Shown one piece after another: positions 41,799-50,435 of a stretch of 64,000 bases of DNA. Each line of letters opens with the position of its first letter. The first letter of the stretch is position 1. A program made the translations under genes and the position numbers. Source of the stretch: Dethiosulfovibrio faecalis (GTDB lineage Bacteria > Synergistota > Synergistia > Synergistales > Dethiosulfovibrionaceae); the NCBI RefSeq assembly GCF_021568795.1, contig NZ_JAKGUE010000012.1, positions 1 through 64,000 of the forward strand, in the 5' to 3' direction. The notes below the pieces were generated by a model. The model was not told where the DNA came from, did no database searches, and worked only from the letters and a program-made list of their open reading frames with translations.

Positions 41799-42823
41799 CG
41801 GTCTCCACCTCGAAAGACCACCCAGGCCACCACAGGCGCACCTATCAGCGAGGTCACCGAGTTCAGAGGAAGAGACGACGCTCCGCCTGGAAGTCTTGAC
41901 AGCAGATCGGCGGCGACCGCTAAGGAGGCACCGCACAGGACGGTGACAGGAAGAAGCCGACCATGTCTGGCGCTGCCGGAGATACCCCTGGCCATATGGG
42001 GAACGGCCACTCCCAGGAAGGCCACGGGACCGCAAAACGCCGTAACCGTTCCGGCCAACAAAGCCGATATCAGTATCATCCTTCTCCTTATCCTGGGAAC
42101 GTCTGCCCCTATGGTGGCGGCACACGTCTCTCCCAGCAGGAAGGCATCCCAAAGCCTGCGCCCCATGAAGGCCAAGACAAGCCCCAGGAACACGGAAAAG
42201 GCCATCCAGGGAATACGATCCCAGCCTATGCCGGAAAATGTCCCGAAACTCCAGGAGACGAATCCGTGAACCCGCTCCGAAGGCGCCCACTGTATCAGCA
42301 CGGAGACCACTGCGTTGACCGTGTATCCTATCATCAACCCCAGAATGAGCAAGGTGCCGCCTCTTTTAACCCTCTCGCCTATCAAGGCTACGAGCATCAT
42401 CGTGATGAAGGCTCCGGCGAAGGAACAGCCGAGAAGACCCAAGCGGGAGATCAGCCCTCCTCCGGGAGCGAGAAGCAAAGCCAAAGCGGCTCCCAGGCTG
42501 GCGCCCGAACTAACCCCTAGGACCGATGGACCGGCGAGACCGTTTCCGAAAAGGGTCTGCATGATCAACCCGGAGGAGGATAGGGCTGCTCCGGCCAGGA
42601 CGGCCGAGACCACCCTGGGCAACCTCAGATCCAAGACTATCGTCTTCCAGCTGCTGGAGACGTCGCCGCCGGAGAAAATCGCCCAGATAGAGGAGACCGG
42701 AATTGATGCGGATCCCAGACAGAGGCCAGCCAAAACCACGGCTAAAAGTGCCATGGGAAGCAGTATCCACGGCAACAAGGAACGGAGGGATCTACTTGAG
42801 CTTTCGGTAGTAGAACAGCTCAT
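41795..42823 (-). CDS. btuC: BtuC-like corrinoid transporter permease (FecCD family)
   Basis: This is an inner-membrane permease for a metal-chelate/corrinoid importer. The 342-aa product has about ten hydrophobic segments. It carries the family blocks LRLPRVVSAVLAGAALSSSG and GLAGPSVLGVSSGASLGAA near the N-terminus, and FLGVAVPHMARGISGSARH before the end. It overlaps btuF by 32 bp and btuD by 4 bp. FecCD permeases serve siderophores or B12; the riboswitch upstream points to B12. Confidence 0.93.
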   Translation of the reverse strand: MSCSTTESSSRSLRSLLPWILLPMALLAVVLAGLCLGSASIPVSSIWAIFSGGDVSSSWKTIVLDLRLPRVVSAVLAGAALSSSGLIMQTLFGNGLAGPSVLGVSSGASLGAALALLLAPGGGLISRLGLLGCSFAGAFITMMLVALIGERVKRGGTLLILGLMIGYTVNAVVSVLIQWAPSERVHGFVSWSFGTFSGIGWDRIPWMAFSVFLGLVLAFMGRRLWDAFLLGETCAATIGADVPRIRRRMILISALLAGTVTAFCGPVAFLGVAVPHMARGISGSARHGRLLPVTVLCGASLAVAADLLSRLPGGASSLPLNSVTSLIGAPVVAWVVFRGGDR

Positions 42824-43904
42824 GATCCCTCATCTTTTCCGGATGAATTATGGATATAAGATCCGCCAGTATCATATCCGGTCTTATTATTCCGGACTGA
42901 TAGTAATCGTTGCCTCCTTCGGAGGTAATCCTGCGATCGTTGTTGTAAATCTCGCCTTTTTCGAAGGGGGGAAAAGCCTCTATAGGAAATCCCGATCTCT
43001 CTGCGTCCTCAAGGCTGCGCCAGGAACCGCAGTTCAACCAGATGTCGCTGGATTCCGCCCTCACCAAAACAGCCTCCAGATCCATCGGAGCGGTACCGGT
43101 CCCCTCTAAATCGTTCCAGAGAGATTTCGCCCCGGCCGCCCTAAACATCATGGATGGCCAACTACCCCTCCTGGGAACGTACCAGACCCCTCCGAAAGGA
43201 GCACCCGAAAGGACCGACGGCCGGACTTCGGAATTGTCGACCATGCTCGCCAGCTCTTCATATCTCCGGACCACTTTCTCGAATATCTCGGTGGCCTGCT
43301 CTTCCCTGCCGACCAAAAGCCCTATAAACTTTATCCACTCCGCTCTGGCCAGAGGGGAATCCTCCAGATACTCCGCCATGAACAGTACCGGCACGCCACA
43401 ATTCCTTAAGAAGTCGACGTCCCGGCGTTCCTCGTCACCGTAAAGATAGGTGATGAACCCATCGGGGGCCAACTCCAGCAGCCTTTCCCTGTCCAGGGAT
43501 CTTGACATGCCTCCGTCGGAGGCCACCTCTGGAAGGCCCCTCTTTCTGACCGAATCGGTGTAGACATACTTGCCTCCCGCCAGCCCCACAAGCAGATCCA
43601 ACGCATCCAACGCATCAAGACACGCAACCGCCGGTGTCGTTCCCACGACGATACGATTAAGGGGAATATCTACCCTAGAGATTCCATCCAGCGATGCGGA
43701 AGGCTTAGCTCCCTCCGGCACCAACAGGACGACCTCCGGTTCGGTCGCACCGTAATAAGGACGATCCACGGTCACCAGATAGCACCCATCGACATTTTCC
43801 ACATTCAGGTTGGTGGCGTAATCCACTGAAAAACCCCAAGAACAACGGTTACCACAGATAAGGATAAAAAAGACAAGACTGATGAACAGTCTGTATTTTT
43901 TCAC
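42792..43904 (-). CDS. btuF: BtuF-like periplasmic corrinoid-binding protein
   Basis: This is a class III solute-binding protein for the BtuCD transporter. The 370-aa product starts at GTG 43904 behind GAGGCGG with a signal peptide (KKYRLFISLVFFILICGNR). The two lobes are seen around NRIVVGTTPAVACLDALDAL and LAPDGFITYLYGD, and then VPVLFMAEYLEDSPLARAEW. The linker and the late part with GIIRPDMILADLISIIHPE are typical of iron/B12-binding proteins. A cysteine lies in the signal region, but the residues before it do not make a convincing lipobox. It sits between btuB and btuC. Confidence 0.9.
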   Translation of the reverse strand: MKKYRLFISLVFFILICGNRCSWGFSVDYATNLNVENVDGCYLVTVDRPYYGATEPEVVLLVPEGAKPSASLDGISRVDIPLNRIVVGTTPAVACLDALDALDLLVGLAGGKYVYTDSVRKRGLPEVASDGGMSRSLDRERLLELAPDGFITYLYGDEERRDVDFLRNCGVPVLFMAEYLEDSPLARAEWIKFIGLLVGREEQATEIFEKVVRRYEELASMVDNSEVRPSVLSGAPFGGVWYVPRRGSWPSMMFRAAGAKSLWNDLEGTGTAPMDLEAVLVRAESSDIWLNCGSWRSLEDAERSGFPIEAFPPFEKGEIYNNDRRITSEGGNDYYQSGIIRPDMILADLISIIHPEKMRDHELFYYRKLK

Positions 43905-43916
43905 TCAATCACCGCC

Positions 43917-45878
43917 TCAAAAAGTCCATACGAGAGAACAATGCCAGTTACGCCCCTCCAAGGGATACCAAGGGAGCCTTTCGCCTCCGGAGCTACCGGA
44001 GGCAAACTGCCGCACCTCCGTCCCCTCGTCGAAGATATCATCGACTCCGACAACCAGAGTTCTATCGTCGTCCATATCCCAACGTAAGCCCAGATTCCAA
44101 CGAGTCAACTCGCTGAGGCCTACTTTTTCGGCCATATCTAGGAAAGTCTTACCCCGATAGTCCATCTCAACATAGGCAGACAACTTTTCATCTATGTGGT
44201 TGGTCAGACGAAGATCCAAAGCGTTTTCCGGTCTGTTGGGAAGCGCCATGCCATAACGATATCCCGCAGTCCTGTTCTCCCCGTCTAAAACAGTCCAAGC
44301 CATTGAAAGGTTCCAAGAATTCCAGTCTAGGTCTCCCTCGAACTCGAGTCCATATATCATGGCCTTGCCGACGTTCTTATAGGCTCCACGTCTCTCATTC
44401 ACCTGTATATATTCTATAAGCTCGTCCATATCCATGCCGAAAACTGTGACCCCCAAAGAGGAATCAGCTCCACCTAAGGCTCCGTTCCACCGAACTCCCA
44501 TATCCCAATGGTACCCCTCCTCCCATTTAAGGGACTCGTTGGGAACGATGGAAGCGCCATCGCCGTATTTTTCGTAAAAATTAGGGGCCCTCATGGAATA
44601 ACCTACGGTAGTCTTAAAACGCCAACTGGAAGACCATGCCCATTCAGCTCCCATAGACCACGAGAGTCCATCCTCTCCGTCCACATCGTTCCAACGTAAC
44701 AAGGGGGTCAAGACGACCTCTCCTACCGGGAAAGTATCCTGTAGAACTATCGCATAACTATCCCTTTCAAAGTGGCTGATTTCATCCAATAGTTTAACGC
44801 CGTCTCCACCTACATCCAGTTTCTCGTTGTCGGCCTTCAATGTCATCTGCAATAGATGGTCGCCGGCTATCGTCGTCCCCGACAGATCTATTCCGTTCCT
44901 GACCGTATCGTAAGAGGAATGCCTGACGCCGAGACCACCTAATTTATCCGACGGATCGGAGAAAGTCTTGTCCTCCTCCATCCTATAGAGAGACCAGTCC
45001 CAATCCCAAACGCCACCGGAATATTCCCTACCTAAAGAGAAGGAACGTCTGTCTATATCCTGCCACGGTCCAGGATCTCCAGGAAGCCACCTATCGTTTC
45101 CAGGAGCCGGAAGAGGTAGGTCCTTGTGTATAACCGCAAAAGACGCGGCTAGGGACCAACTTCCGTCATCCCATCGTACCGTCCCGTTCTGATCTCTAAA
45201 GCCGTTGTTCCATCTCTTCGTCTCGTAATCGTCGGTCTGAACCAGGGAACCGTTATCGTTAAGGTATGAAAAATCCCCGTCCTCCGACTCGTATCCCAAC
45301 AGCAAGGACAGGGTCCCATCACCCAGAGCTGTTCCGAAACGAAGCGATCCGGTCTTAAATCCTAGATCGCCTCCACCGAGGACGACGCTTCCCTCCCCTC
45401 TTTCGGGTCTCGCCGTGACGATGTTGATAACAGCTCCCATGCCTGACATATCGAAAGCTGCCGGAACATACCCCCTGTAGACCTCTATCCTGTCGACCCG
45501 CTCGACCGGGATGGTCGACAGATCGACGGCGGAATCACCTCCCAGGTTGCATAACACCCCGTCGATATAGACCGCTACCTGAGCGGCTGTACTGCCTCGA
45601 ACCGAGGCCACCGAATAACCCCCTCGCCCTCCTCTACGGTTTATGGAGACCCCCGGCACCTTGGAGAGAAGGTCTGAAATGTCTTTCATCTCTCCCCTGT
45701 ACATATCGGGCCTTATCACCGTGACCGTCCCTGGAGACCTATCCTCGTCCTCCAGAGAGGAGGCGGTAACCGTTATCGGAGCCACGGTGGCAACGGCCTC
45801 CGACGGGGAACTCATAAAAAACGGAATCGCCGTGACGACGACGGCGATAAGATCATAACGACGCAGCAAAATAAACAC
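43917..45878 (-). CDS. btuB: BtuB-like TonB-dependent outer-membrane receptor
   Basis: This is an outer-membrane beta-barrel with plug, presumably for B12. The 653-aa product has a signal peptide at about 1-28 and a TonB-box-like TVAPITVTASS soon after. The plug (about 45-160) shows ISDLLSKVPGVSINRRGG, VAVYIDGVLC and DRIEVYRGYVPAAF. About 22 strands run to an aromatic end (CSLVWTF). The GTG at 45878 or a TTG three codons on could be the start; the site is weak. It is the second gene behind the cobalamin riboswitch, just after the propeller gene, with btuF next. The specificity for B12 is inferred from the riboswitch and neighbours. Confidence 0.9.
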   Translation of the reverse strand: MFILLRRYDLIAVVVTAIPFFMSSPSEAVATVAPITVTASSLEDEDRSPGTVTVIRPDMYRGEMKDISDLLSKVPGVSINRRGGRGGYSVASVRGSTAAQVAVYIDGVLCNLGGDSAVDLSTIPVERVDRIEVYRGYVPAAFDMSGMGAVINIVTARPERGEGSVVLGGGDLGFKTGSLRFGTALGDGTLSLLLGYESEDGDFSYLNDNGSLVQTDDYETKRWNNGFRDQNGTVRWDDGSWSLAASFAVIHKDLPLPAPGNDRWLPGDPGPWQDIDRRSFSLGREYSGGVWDWDWSLYRMEEDKTFSDPSDKLGGLGVRHSSYDTVRNGIDLSGTTIAGDHLLQMTLKADNEKLDVGGDGVKLLDEISHFERDSYAIVLQDTFPVGEVVLTPLLRWNDVDGEDGLSWSMGAEWAWSSSWRFKTTVGYSMRAPNFYEKYGDGASIVPNESLKWEEGYHWDMGVRWNGALGGADSSLGVTVFGMDMDELIEYIQVNERRGAYKNVGKAMIYGLEFEGDLDWNSWNLSMAWTVLDGENRTAGYRYGMALPNRPENALDLRLTNHIDEKLSAYVEMDYRGKTFLDMAEKVGLSELTRWNLGLRWDMDDDRTLVVGVDDIFDEGTEVRQFASGSSGGERLPWYPLEGRNWHCSLVWTF

Positions 45879-45892
45879 CTCACATATTTAAA

Positions 45893-45925
45893 GGACGAGG
45901 GGCGGCCTAAGGCCGCCCCTCGTCC
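45893..45925 (-). terminator. Strong hairpin between propeller gene and btuB
   Basis: A perfect 15-bp inverted repeat (GGACGAGGGGCGGCC and its complement, 3-nt loop) is followed on the minus strand by TTTAAATAT. The T-tract is weak, so it may be a partial terminator that lowers btuB expression relative to the propeller gene, or an RNA stabiliser. Confidence 0.6.
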
Positions 45926-45930
45926 GTACA

Positions 45931-47151
45931 CTACCTGCCTCTGGACAGAAGCAGTATGGGGGCAAATAAGAGGATCGCAGCCGGGGCGAAACCGACGGAA
46001 CATCCGCCGCCACCGCCTCCGGTGGGATGATCGTTTCCGGTCGGAGTGTAGGTCTCGACTGAGCCGGAGGAGGAGATTCCCTTGACGGCTCCGTCGGATC
46101 CGCTGCTGGAACACACCCACAGACGCCCGTCTCCACCGAGGGAACTGCCCATGGTCCACCCGTCCAGGGAAGCCACGGGATCGCCCAACGCTACGGAGGC
46201 GAGAGCACCCTTAATCGATGAAGGCCTTTCCGCGCAGTAGACTCTGTTGACGTAGGGGGCCGTAGGATCGGAGGAGTTCGGGGCAGAGGTAGCGACGAAA
46301 AGCCTGCTGCCGTTGTCAAAAACGGCCTGGACGAACTCGTTCTTATCGAAGAAGCCCTCGAAAGTCAGCTCCTCGGCGACCATGGAGGCCCCGTCGACAA
46401 GCCAGACCTGGTCCTTAGAGGGATCGTAACCCCCGTTGGAGACCACGTAGAGGTTCTCTCCCCTGGCGGTCAGTTTGACCGGGTTAAGTCCCACGTCGAC
46501 CGAGGCCAGAACTCCCAGATCGGCCCCCAACCGGTACAGGGCCCCGTTGGCCGGGGAAGCGGAATAGCTACTGTACCCCTGGGCAAGAAGAAATACCCTG
46601 TCTCCGTCGGTTGAAAGTATCGATTCGGCTTTGTCCTCGCTTACGACGGGGACCATATCCTTCGATATCACGACGGGGTAGGAGGAGGAGATAGAGCGAC
46701 GCTCGATCCACCCCAGTCCCGATCCCGATCCGTAATAGGCCAGGTAGAGGCCGTCGGAGGTAGAGGCGATCCCGTGGAGGTTCCCGTTGACGGTCTCGTT
46801 CCACTCCGGGGTGTTCCAGTCGGAGGGATCGAAAACCTGAATCTCGGTCAATGCCCCGTAACTCAGACGGTTAGCTATCAGGACCTTCTCCGATCCTGCT
46901 TTATCGAAAACGAAAGCTACGGTATCTCCACCAAGATTCGTCCTCAAATCCGAAGTTACATCGCCGGTAGAGGGATCGATTATCCCGACCGTACCGGAGG
47001 TATAGTTCTCCGATGTAGTATAAACCACCCTGCCGTCTTTCAAGGTTACAAGACCATACGGAGTAGCCCCTAATCCTGCGGCACCCCAAGCAACACCGGC
47101 CAAGAAAAGAAATAGGAAGACAGATGAAACAGCAAGACGCAACTTTCTCAC
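45931..47151 (-). CDS. Predicted beta-propeller surface protein with Synerg-CTERM tail, candidate B12-capture protein
   Basis: This is an exported protein of 406 aa. The signal peptide lies at about 1-24 (KLRLAVSSVFLFLFLAGVAWG). The body (about 25-375) is rich in short strand repeats ending in DG/SG turns, for example GLVTLKDGRVVYTT, HGIASTSDGLYLAYYG and VKLTARGENLYVVSNGG, which looks like a beta-propeller. A Gly/Thr linker leads to GGGGGGCSVGFAPAAILLFA, a few more hydrophobic residues and SRGR, a Synerg-CTERM sorting signal. GTG at 47151 has AGGGG 8 nt upstream. It is the first gene after a cobalamin riboswitch and precedes btuB, an arrangement like BtuG in Bacteroides. B12 binding is inference. 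Confidence 0.85.
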   Translation of the reverse strand: MRKLRLAVSSVFLFLFLAGVAWGAAGLGATPYGLVTLKDGRVVYTTSENYTSGTVGIIDPSTGDVTSDLRTNLGGDTVAFVFDKAGSEKVLIANRLSYGALTEIQVFDPSDWNTPEWNETVNGNLHGIASTSDGLYLAYYGSGSGLGWIERRSISSSYPVVISKDMVPVVSEDKAESILSTDGDRVFLLAQGYSSYSASPANGALYRLGADLGVLASVDVGLNPVKLTARGENLYVVSNGGYDPSKDQVWLVDGASMVAEELTFEGFFDKNEFVQAVFDNGSRLFVATSAPNSSDPTAPYVNRVYCAERPSSIKGALASVALGDPVASLDGWTMGSSLGGDGRLWVCSSSGSDGAVKGISSSGSVETYTPTGNDHPTGGGGGGCSVGFAPAAILLFAPILLLSRGR

Positions 47152-47165
47152 AACAATCACCCCTT

Positions 47166-47200
47166 ATAAAAACGATAAAGGCGACCCAAGGGCCGCCTTA
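47166..47200 (-). terminator. Hairpin just before the propeller gene
   Basis: On the minus strand AAGGCGGCCC pairs with GGGTCGCCTT (one wobble) and is followed by TATCGTTTTTAT. It may be a second terminator after that of the riboswitch, or a structure near the ribosome-binding site. Confidence 0.5.
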
Positions 47201-47206
47201 TTGGAC

Positions 47207-47239
47207 AAAAAAACGATTATCTCCGCCCTCGAGGAGATA
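47207..47239 (-). terminator. Terminator of the second cobalamin riboswitch
   Basis: On the minus strand TATCTCC pairs with GGAGATA and is followed by ATCG and seven T. It lies right after the aptamer and is the likely off-switch for the uptake operon. Confidence 0.8.
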
Positions 47240-47249
47240 CAATCGACGG

Positions 47250-47405
47250 TAGTTCCGTTCAGTATCCGGACTTGGATTCAACCTAGAAGACGCCTTCCCG
47301 ACCGAAGTCAGTGGCGGTATGTCTCCGTCGTCATCCTAACCGTAGCGGGGCTGTGCCGGATTTTCACCGGCTTCCTGAACGGACTTCCCTGCTATATTCC
47401 ACGTT
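47250..47405 (-). ncRNA. Cobalamin riboswitch aptamer of the uptake operon
   Basis: On the minus strand the sequence shows GGAAGCCGGTGAAAATCC, then GGCACAGCCCCGC and CGCCACTG, and then GGGAAGGC with a B12-box-like AATCCAAGTCCGG. A perfect 9-bp closing stem pairs TCCGTTCAG (at 47383-47375) with CTGAACGGA (at 47262-47254). It lies 100 bp before the propeller gene, with a terminator between. Confidence 0.92.
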
Positions 47406-47407
47406 GC

Positions 47408-47436
47408 AATATACCCTAGGGGAACGTAAAATGCAA
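47408..47436 (-). promoter_or_regulatory. Sigma-70 promoter for the B12-uptake operon
   Basis: On the minus strand there is TTGCAT (47436-47431), a 17-bp spacer and TATATT (47413-47408), placing the start close to the head of the cobalamin aptamer. Confidence 0.75.
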
Positions 47437-47468
47437 GCCGTATATCGAAAATAAAGGGGGGTGACACT

Positions 47469-47624
47469 ATGGCAGACGGGATCGAGAACTGGCGAAGCGA
47501 GGATTATTTCGACGGAGGAGACGATCCATTCCGCTTTCTGAGGGACGATGATACCAGCGGAAGATCAGGGACAACCAGAGACGAAAAAAGAGAGAAGGGA
47601 ATTCCCTCCTCTCGCAGAGATTAA
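47469..47624 (+). CDS. Small acidic hypothetical protein, 51 aa
   Basis: This short gene is divergent from the riboswitch and convergent with the next gene. The ATG at 47469 follows AAAGGGGGGTG by 5 nt. The peptide is hydrophilic and acidic in the first half (DGIENWRSEDYFDGGDDPF) and basic in the second (KREKGIPSSRRD). No domain is recognised and no membrane segment is seen. The good ribosome-binding site is the main support. Confidence 0.5.
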   Translation: MADGIENWRSEDYFDGGDDPFRFLRDDDTSGRSGTTRDEKREKGIPSSRRD

Positions 47625-48091
47625 CAGCTGACTATGAAATCCGTAGGCGACGCATATACCTCGAAATCCGAGAGATCCTTCTCCCTTACCAGATTCTCCA
47701 CTTCCTCCTCGGACTGGACGCTGTATATTTCAATATCCTCGCCGGACGCGTCGACTACCAGGCACATGTACCCCTCAGCCAATCCTTCGCGATACATATC
47801 GTAGAAGATCTGCATATCTATAAGGTCGAGGAAAAACACGTCCCTATGGGGTATCTCTCCCTCCTCCAAGGCCATGGCTCTGACGTAGTCGTTGATCCTG
47901 GATTTAAGGACCTCTTCGTATCTCGGAAGCACATCCAAGGATATAGGGCCTCCCTCAGGGTCTTCCTCTATGGTTCCGATCTCCTTTCCATCCAGGTAAA
48001 GGCTCCCACTGTAAAGGACCTCCTCCCCTGGAAGGTCTTTCATGTCTCTGATCTCCACTCCGTTTATCTGTGCGTATCGAATATTCTCCAT
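47621..48091 (-). CDS. Hypothetical protein, 156 aa
   Basis: I do not recognise this protein. It is acidic and soluble, with a strand-rich first half (YSGSLYLDGKEIGTIEEDPEG) and a helical middle (YEEVLKSRINDYVRAMALEEG). A beta-alpha end carries YMCLVVDASGEDIEIYSV. The overall pattern could be a small regulatory or adaptor fold. No signal peptide or membrane segment is seen. It stands alone between convergent and tandem neighbours, and its stop overlaps the end of the small plus-strand gene by 4 bp. Confidence 0.75.
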   Translation of the reverse strand: MENIRYAQINGVEIRDMKDLPGEEVLYSGSLYLDGKEIGTIEEDPEGGPISLDVLPRYEEVLKSRINDYVRAMALEEGEIPHRDVFFLDLIDMQIFYDMYREGLAEGYMCLVVDASGEDIEIYSVQSEEEVENLVREKDLSDFEVYASPTDFIVSC

Positions 48092-48187
48092 CCGATTGAC
48101 ACTTCCTCTCTTAATCCCTATGTTCAGCGCAAAAAACGCGCTCGAGTAATTTTACTCTAAACCTCTGCCATGCGCTATAGAAAGAGG

Positions 48188-48433
48188 CTAAAAGCGACGA
48201 GGACCTCTCCCGCCTCGTCTGCCCTTGACGACATCTAGAAACCTGGGATCCCTGGCACAGCCCATCAAAAACCAAACGACGGCCCCTAACAACAGCAGGG
48301 GCAAAAGCATACCCAATACGGACAGAATACAGCCGATCAGGAAAAAGAACGACAGCCCCAAAAGCAGCCAATAAAGGGGAGTCGGCAGAGAGCTTATGAA
48401 ACTATCCATACGGTATCTACCCCACAAAGGCAT
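48188..48433 (-). CDS. Small membrane protein
   Basis: A product of about 81 aa has two adjacent hydrophobic helices (LYWLLLGLSFFFLIGCIL and MLLPLLLLGAVVWFLMG) and a basic, Gly/Arg-rich tail (GRRGGRGPRRF). The ATG at 48433 has GAGGAGG about 10 nt upstream; another at 48442 lies too close to that site. It overlaps the end of the aldolase gene by 17 bp. The function is unknown. Confidence 0.65.
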   Translation of the reverse strand: MPLWGRYRMDSFISSLPTPLYWLLLGLSFFFLIGCILSVLGMLLPLLLLGAVVWFLMGCARDPRFLDVVKGRRGGRGPRRF

Positions 48434-49103
48434 CGTGATCATCTCCTCCTCGGCCTTTTTTTGTCTGACCGTAGGATTTAAAACGCTTCCTGGTATCTAA
48501 AATATCCGTTCTCGACAACAACACGGGGTCTCCCGCCCCCTTGGCCAAGATAAACAGCCTCGCCACGTACTCGACGTTGAGAGCTACGGTGAAAGCGGCT
48601 TTCATCGTCTTTCCCAAAGCGATCTGACCGTGGTTGGCCATCAAGGCCGCGTCGGAATCCCCGATGGAATTCACCACTTTTAGAGCCAGATCGGAGGTTC
48701 CGTAGACGGCAAAAGGAGCCAGAGGAACCTTATCCCCTGCAACCGCTATCATGTAGTTTACGGGAGGCAGATCGATACCAAGGCAGGAAACCGCCGTGGC
48801 GTAATCGGAATGACAGTGCACGATGGCTCTGACGTCGGGCCGATGCCGATAAAGGGCTGAATGCAGCTGCCACTCGGAGGAGGGTTCTCTGTGATCCTCC
48901 TCCGGGAAAGCTCCATTCAGGGATATTATAACGACATCTTTCGGGGCGATCTCCTCATACCCTATCCCAGAGGGACTTATAGCCATTAATCCCGACGAGG
49001 GATCCAAGACACTGAGGTTTCCCCCCGTACCGGTCGTGAGTTTTTCCTCTTGGATCATCCTGCCGTATCGAACCACTAACTCTCTTTTTTCCTCTAACAA
49101 CAA
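48417..49103 (-). CDS. Class II aldolase (fuculose-1-phosphate aldolase family)
   Basis: This is a zinc-dependent aldolase/epimerase of the FucA/AraD family, acting on sugar phosphates in the cytosol. The 228-aa product has TTGTGGNLSV near residue 24, the metal-site IVHCHSDYATAVSC, and a third histidine in LMANHGQIALGKT. The acidic catalytic residue lies in EPSSEWQLHSALY. The tail is polar and basic. There is no sugar operon next to it, so the substrate is open; methylthioribulose-phosphate or fuculose-phosphate are both possible. Confidence 0.85.
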   Translation of the reverse strand: MLLEEKRELVVRYGRMIQEEKLTTGTGGNLSVLDPSSGLMAISPSGIGYEEIAPKDVVIISLNGAFPEEDHREPSSEWQLHSALYRHRPDVRAIVHCHSDYATAVSCLGIDLPPVNYMIAVAGDKVPLAPFAVYGTSDLALKVVNSIGDSDAALMANHGQIALGKTMKAAFTVALNVEYVARLFILAKGAGDPVLLSRTDILDTRKRFKSYGQTKKGRGGDDHDAFVG

Positions 49104-49145
49104 AAGGAGTACCTCCTAATAAAAATCTGGCTGGTTTCCAAAGCG

Positions 49146-50351
49146 TCAACCAGATACGCATTCCTCTCTTCCGGAAGAGATACCGACGGCCCTGAAAGGT
49201 CCATCTAGGATAAAAAACGACGACGCCGTCAAGAGGACCAGACCGATAGGAACGAACGGAGACGAAAGTATCCCGGCGTCCCTTATGTATCCGGCCAGAA
49301 TAGGCCCGGTCATCATACCCAGCCCGAAGGATATATTGAAAACCCCCATGGCCCTACCCGTCCCGAAATCACGGCCTCTTATAGCGGCCAGAGAGGTTAT
49401 GGAAGGAGCTCCTGTGGCGGTCCCGACCCCGAAAGCCAAAGCGCCTAAAAGCAACGCAGGGAAAGTACGGAGCAACGGCATGGAAAACAACGTAACGGAG
49501 GACAGAACCCCTGCCATCAGAACAAGACGGTTTTTGGGAAAACGATCGGCCAGACCTCCTGTGTATTTCTGAAAGAGGGACGTGGCGATCGAGACCGTCG
49601 AGAGAATAATCCCTATCCTAACAAAGGACAGGTCCAATTCGGTGGCGATCAAGGGCAGGAACATCAACATCGAACCGCGACCTAGAGCGGTCGAAAACCT
49701 GTAAGCATAGACCCTTCTCAAGACCGGATCCTTCAGAAGAGCCGAATAGACGGAGAGGTCTCCCCCCGTTCCGGACGGACTGATAGGCAAGCCCTTGGGG
49801 AGCCAAAGAGCTATGCCCGCAAGAGCCACCAAGGTCATGGCGGTCATGACGAGAAAGGGCGCCTGCATCCCCAACCAATCGGTCAACAGACCGCTGAGAA
49901 GCGGACCTGCACCTATCCCAGCGAAGAGAGCCATCTGAAGGGAGCCGAAAAAAGCCCCTTCCTCCCCTTCCTCGCTCACGTCGGAACCGATAGACATGGC
50001 GACGGGAACCACGAACGCCGAGCCAAGACCGTTGAAGAACCTTATAGCCACCAGATGCCAGGCGGATTCCACGAAAAGATAGGCTAAGGACGATACGGTA
50101 TAAATAGAGAGCCCGAAGAGAATCAGGGTCTTTCTCTCCAGTCTGTCTGCCATTGATCCTGAAACGAGAGAACAGAAAAGCCTCGACATGGAAAAGGCTC
50201 CAAAAACCAGCCCCAAAAGTGTACCACTGGCTCCCATATTGACGGCGTAAAGAGGCAGAATGGGACTTATAACCCCTACTCCCATCATGCAACAAAACAG
50301 TGAAAAGGAAAGCACCAGCAATACGTGATTTTTGGTTTCCCCAGAACCCAA
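49146..50351 (-). CDS. MFS transporter
   Basis: This is a twelve-helix major facilitator superfamily transporter of 401 aa. Visible are GASGTLLGLVFGAFSMSRL, the loop motif GSMADRLERKTLILFG between helices 2 and 3, and its weaker copy GGLADRFPKNRLVLMAG in the second half. Its overall type resembles drug/H+ antiporters, and the substrate is unknown. The start is TTG at 50351, with GAGGGGG 8 nt upstream. No regulator is adjacent. Confidence 0.9.
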   Translation of the reverse strand: MGSGETKNHVLLVLSFSLFCCMMGVGVISPILPLYAVNMGASGTLLGLVFGAFSMSRLFCSLVSGSMADRLERKTLILFGLSIYTVSSLAYLFVESAWHLVAIRFFNGLGSAFVVPVAMSIGSDVSEEGEEGAFFGSLQMALFAGIGAGPLLSGLLTDWLGMQAPFLVMTAMTLVALAGIALWLPKGLPISPSGTGGDLSVYSALLKDPVLRRVYAYRFSTALGRGSMLMFLPLIATELDLSFVRIGIILSTVSIATSLFQKYTGGLADRFPKNRLVLMAGVLSSVTLFSMPLLRTFPALLLGALAFGVGTATGAPSITSLAAIRGRDFGTGRAMGVFNISFGLGMMTGPILAGYIRDAGILSSPFVPIGLVLLTASSFFILDGPFRAVGISSGREECVSG

Positions 50352-50435
50352 AGAAATACACCCCCTCGGTAAAACGTACCCATTTTATCACGAGGGTTCT
50401 ACCCCGTCCTCCGGCAAAGTAACTAAAGGCAACCT

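Noticed and set aside
41799..42290. N-terminal extension of the BtuD frame
   Set aside because: It overlaps btuC in another frame; the ATG at 41798 overlaps the btuC stop.
45931..47151. Reading the propeller protein as an LPXTG-like surface protein
   Set aside because: The tail has Gly run, Cys, hydrophobic helix and Arg end without LPXTG; it fits Synerg-CTERM.
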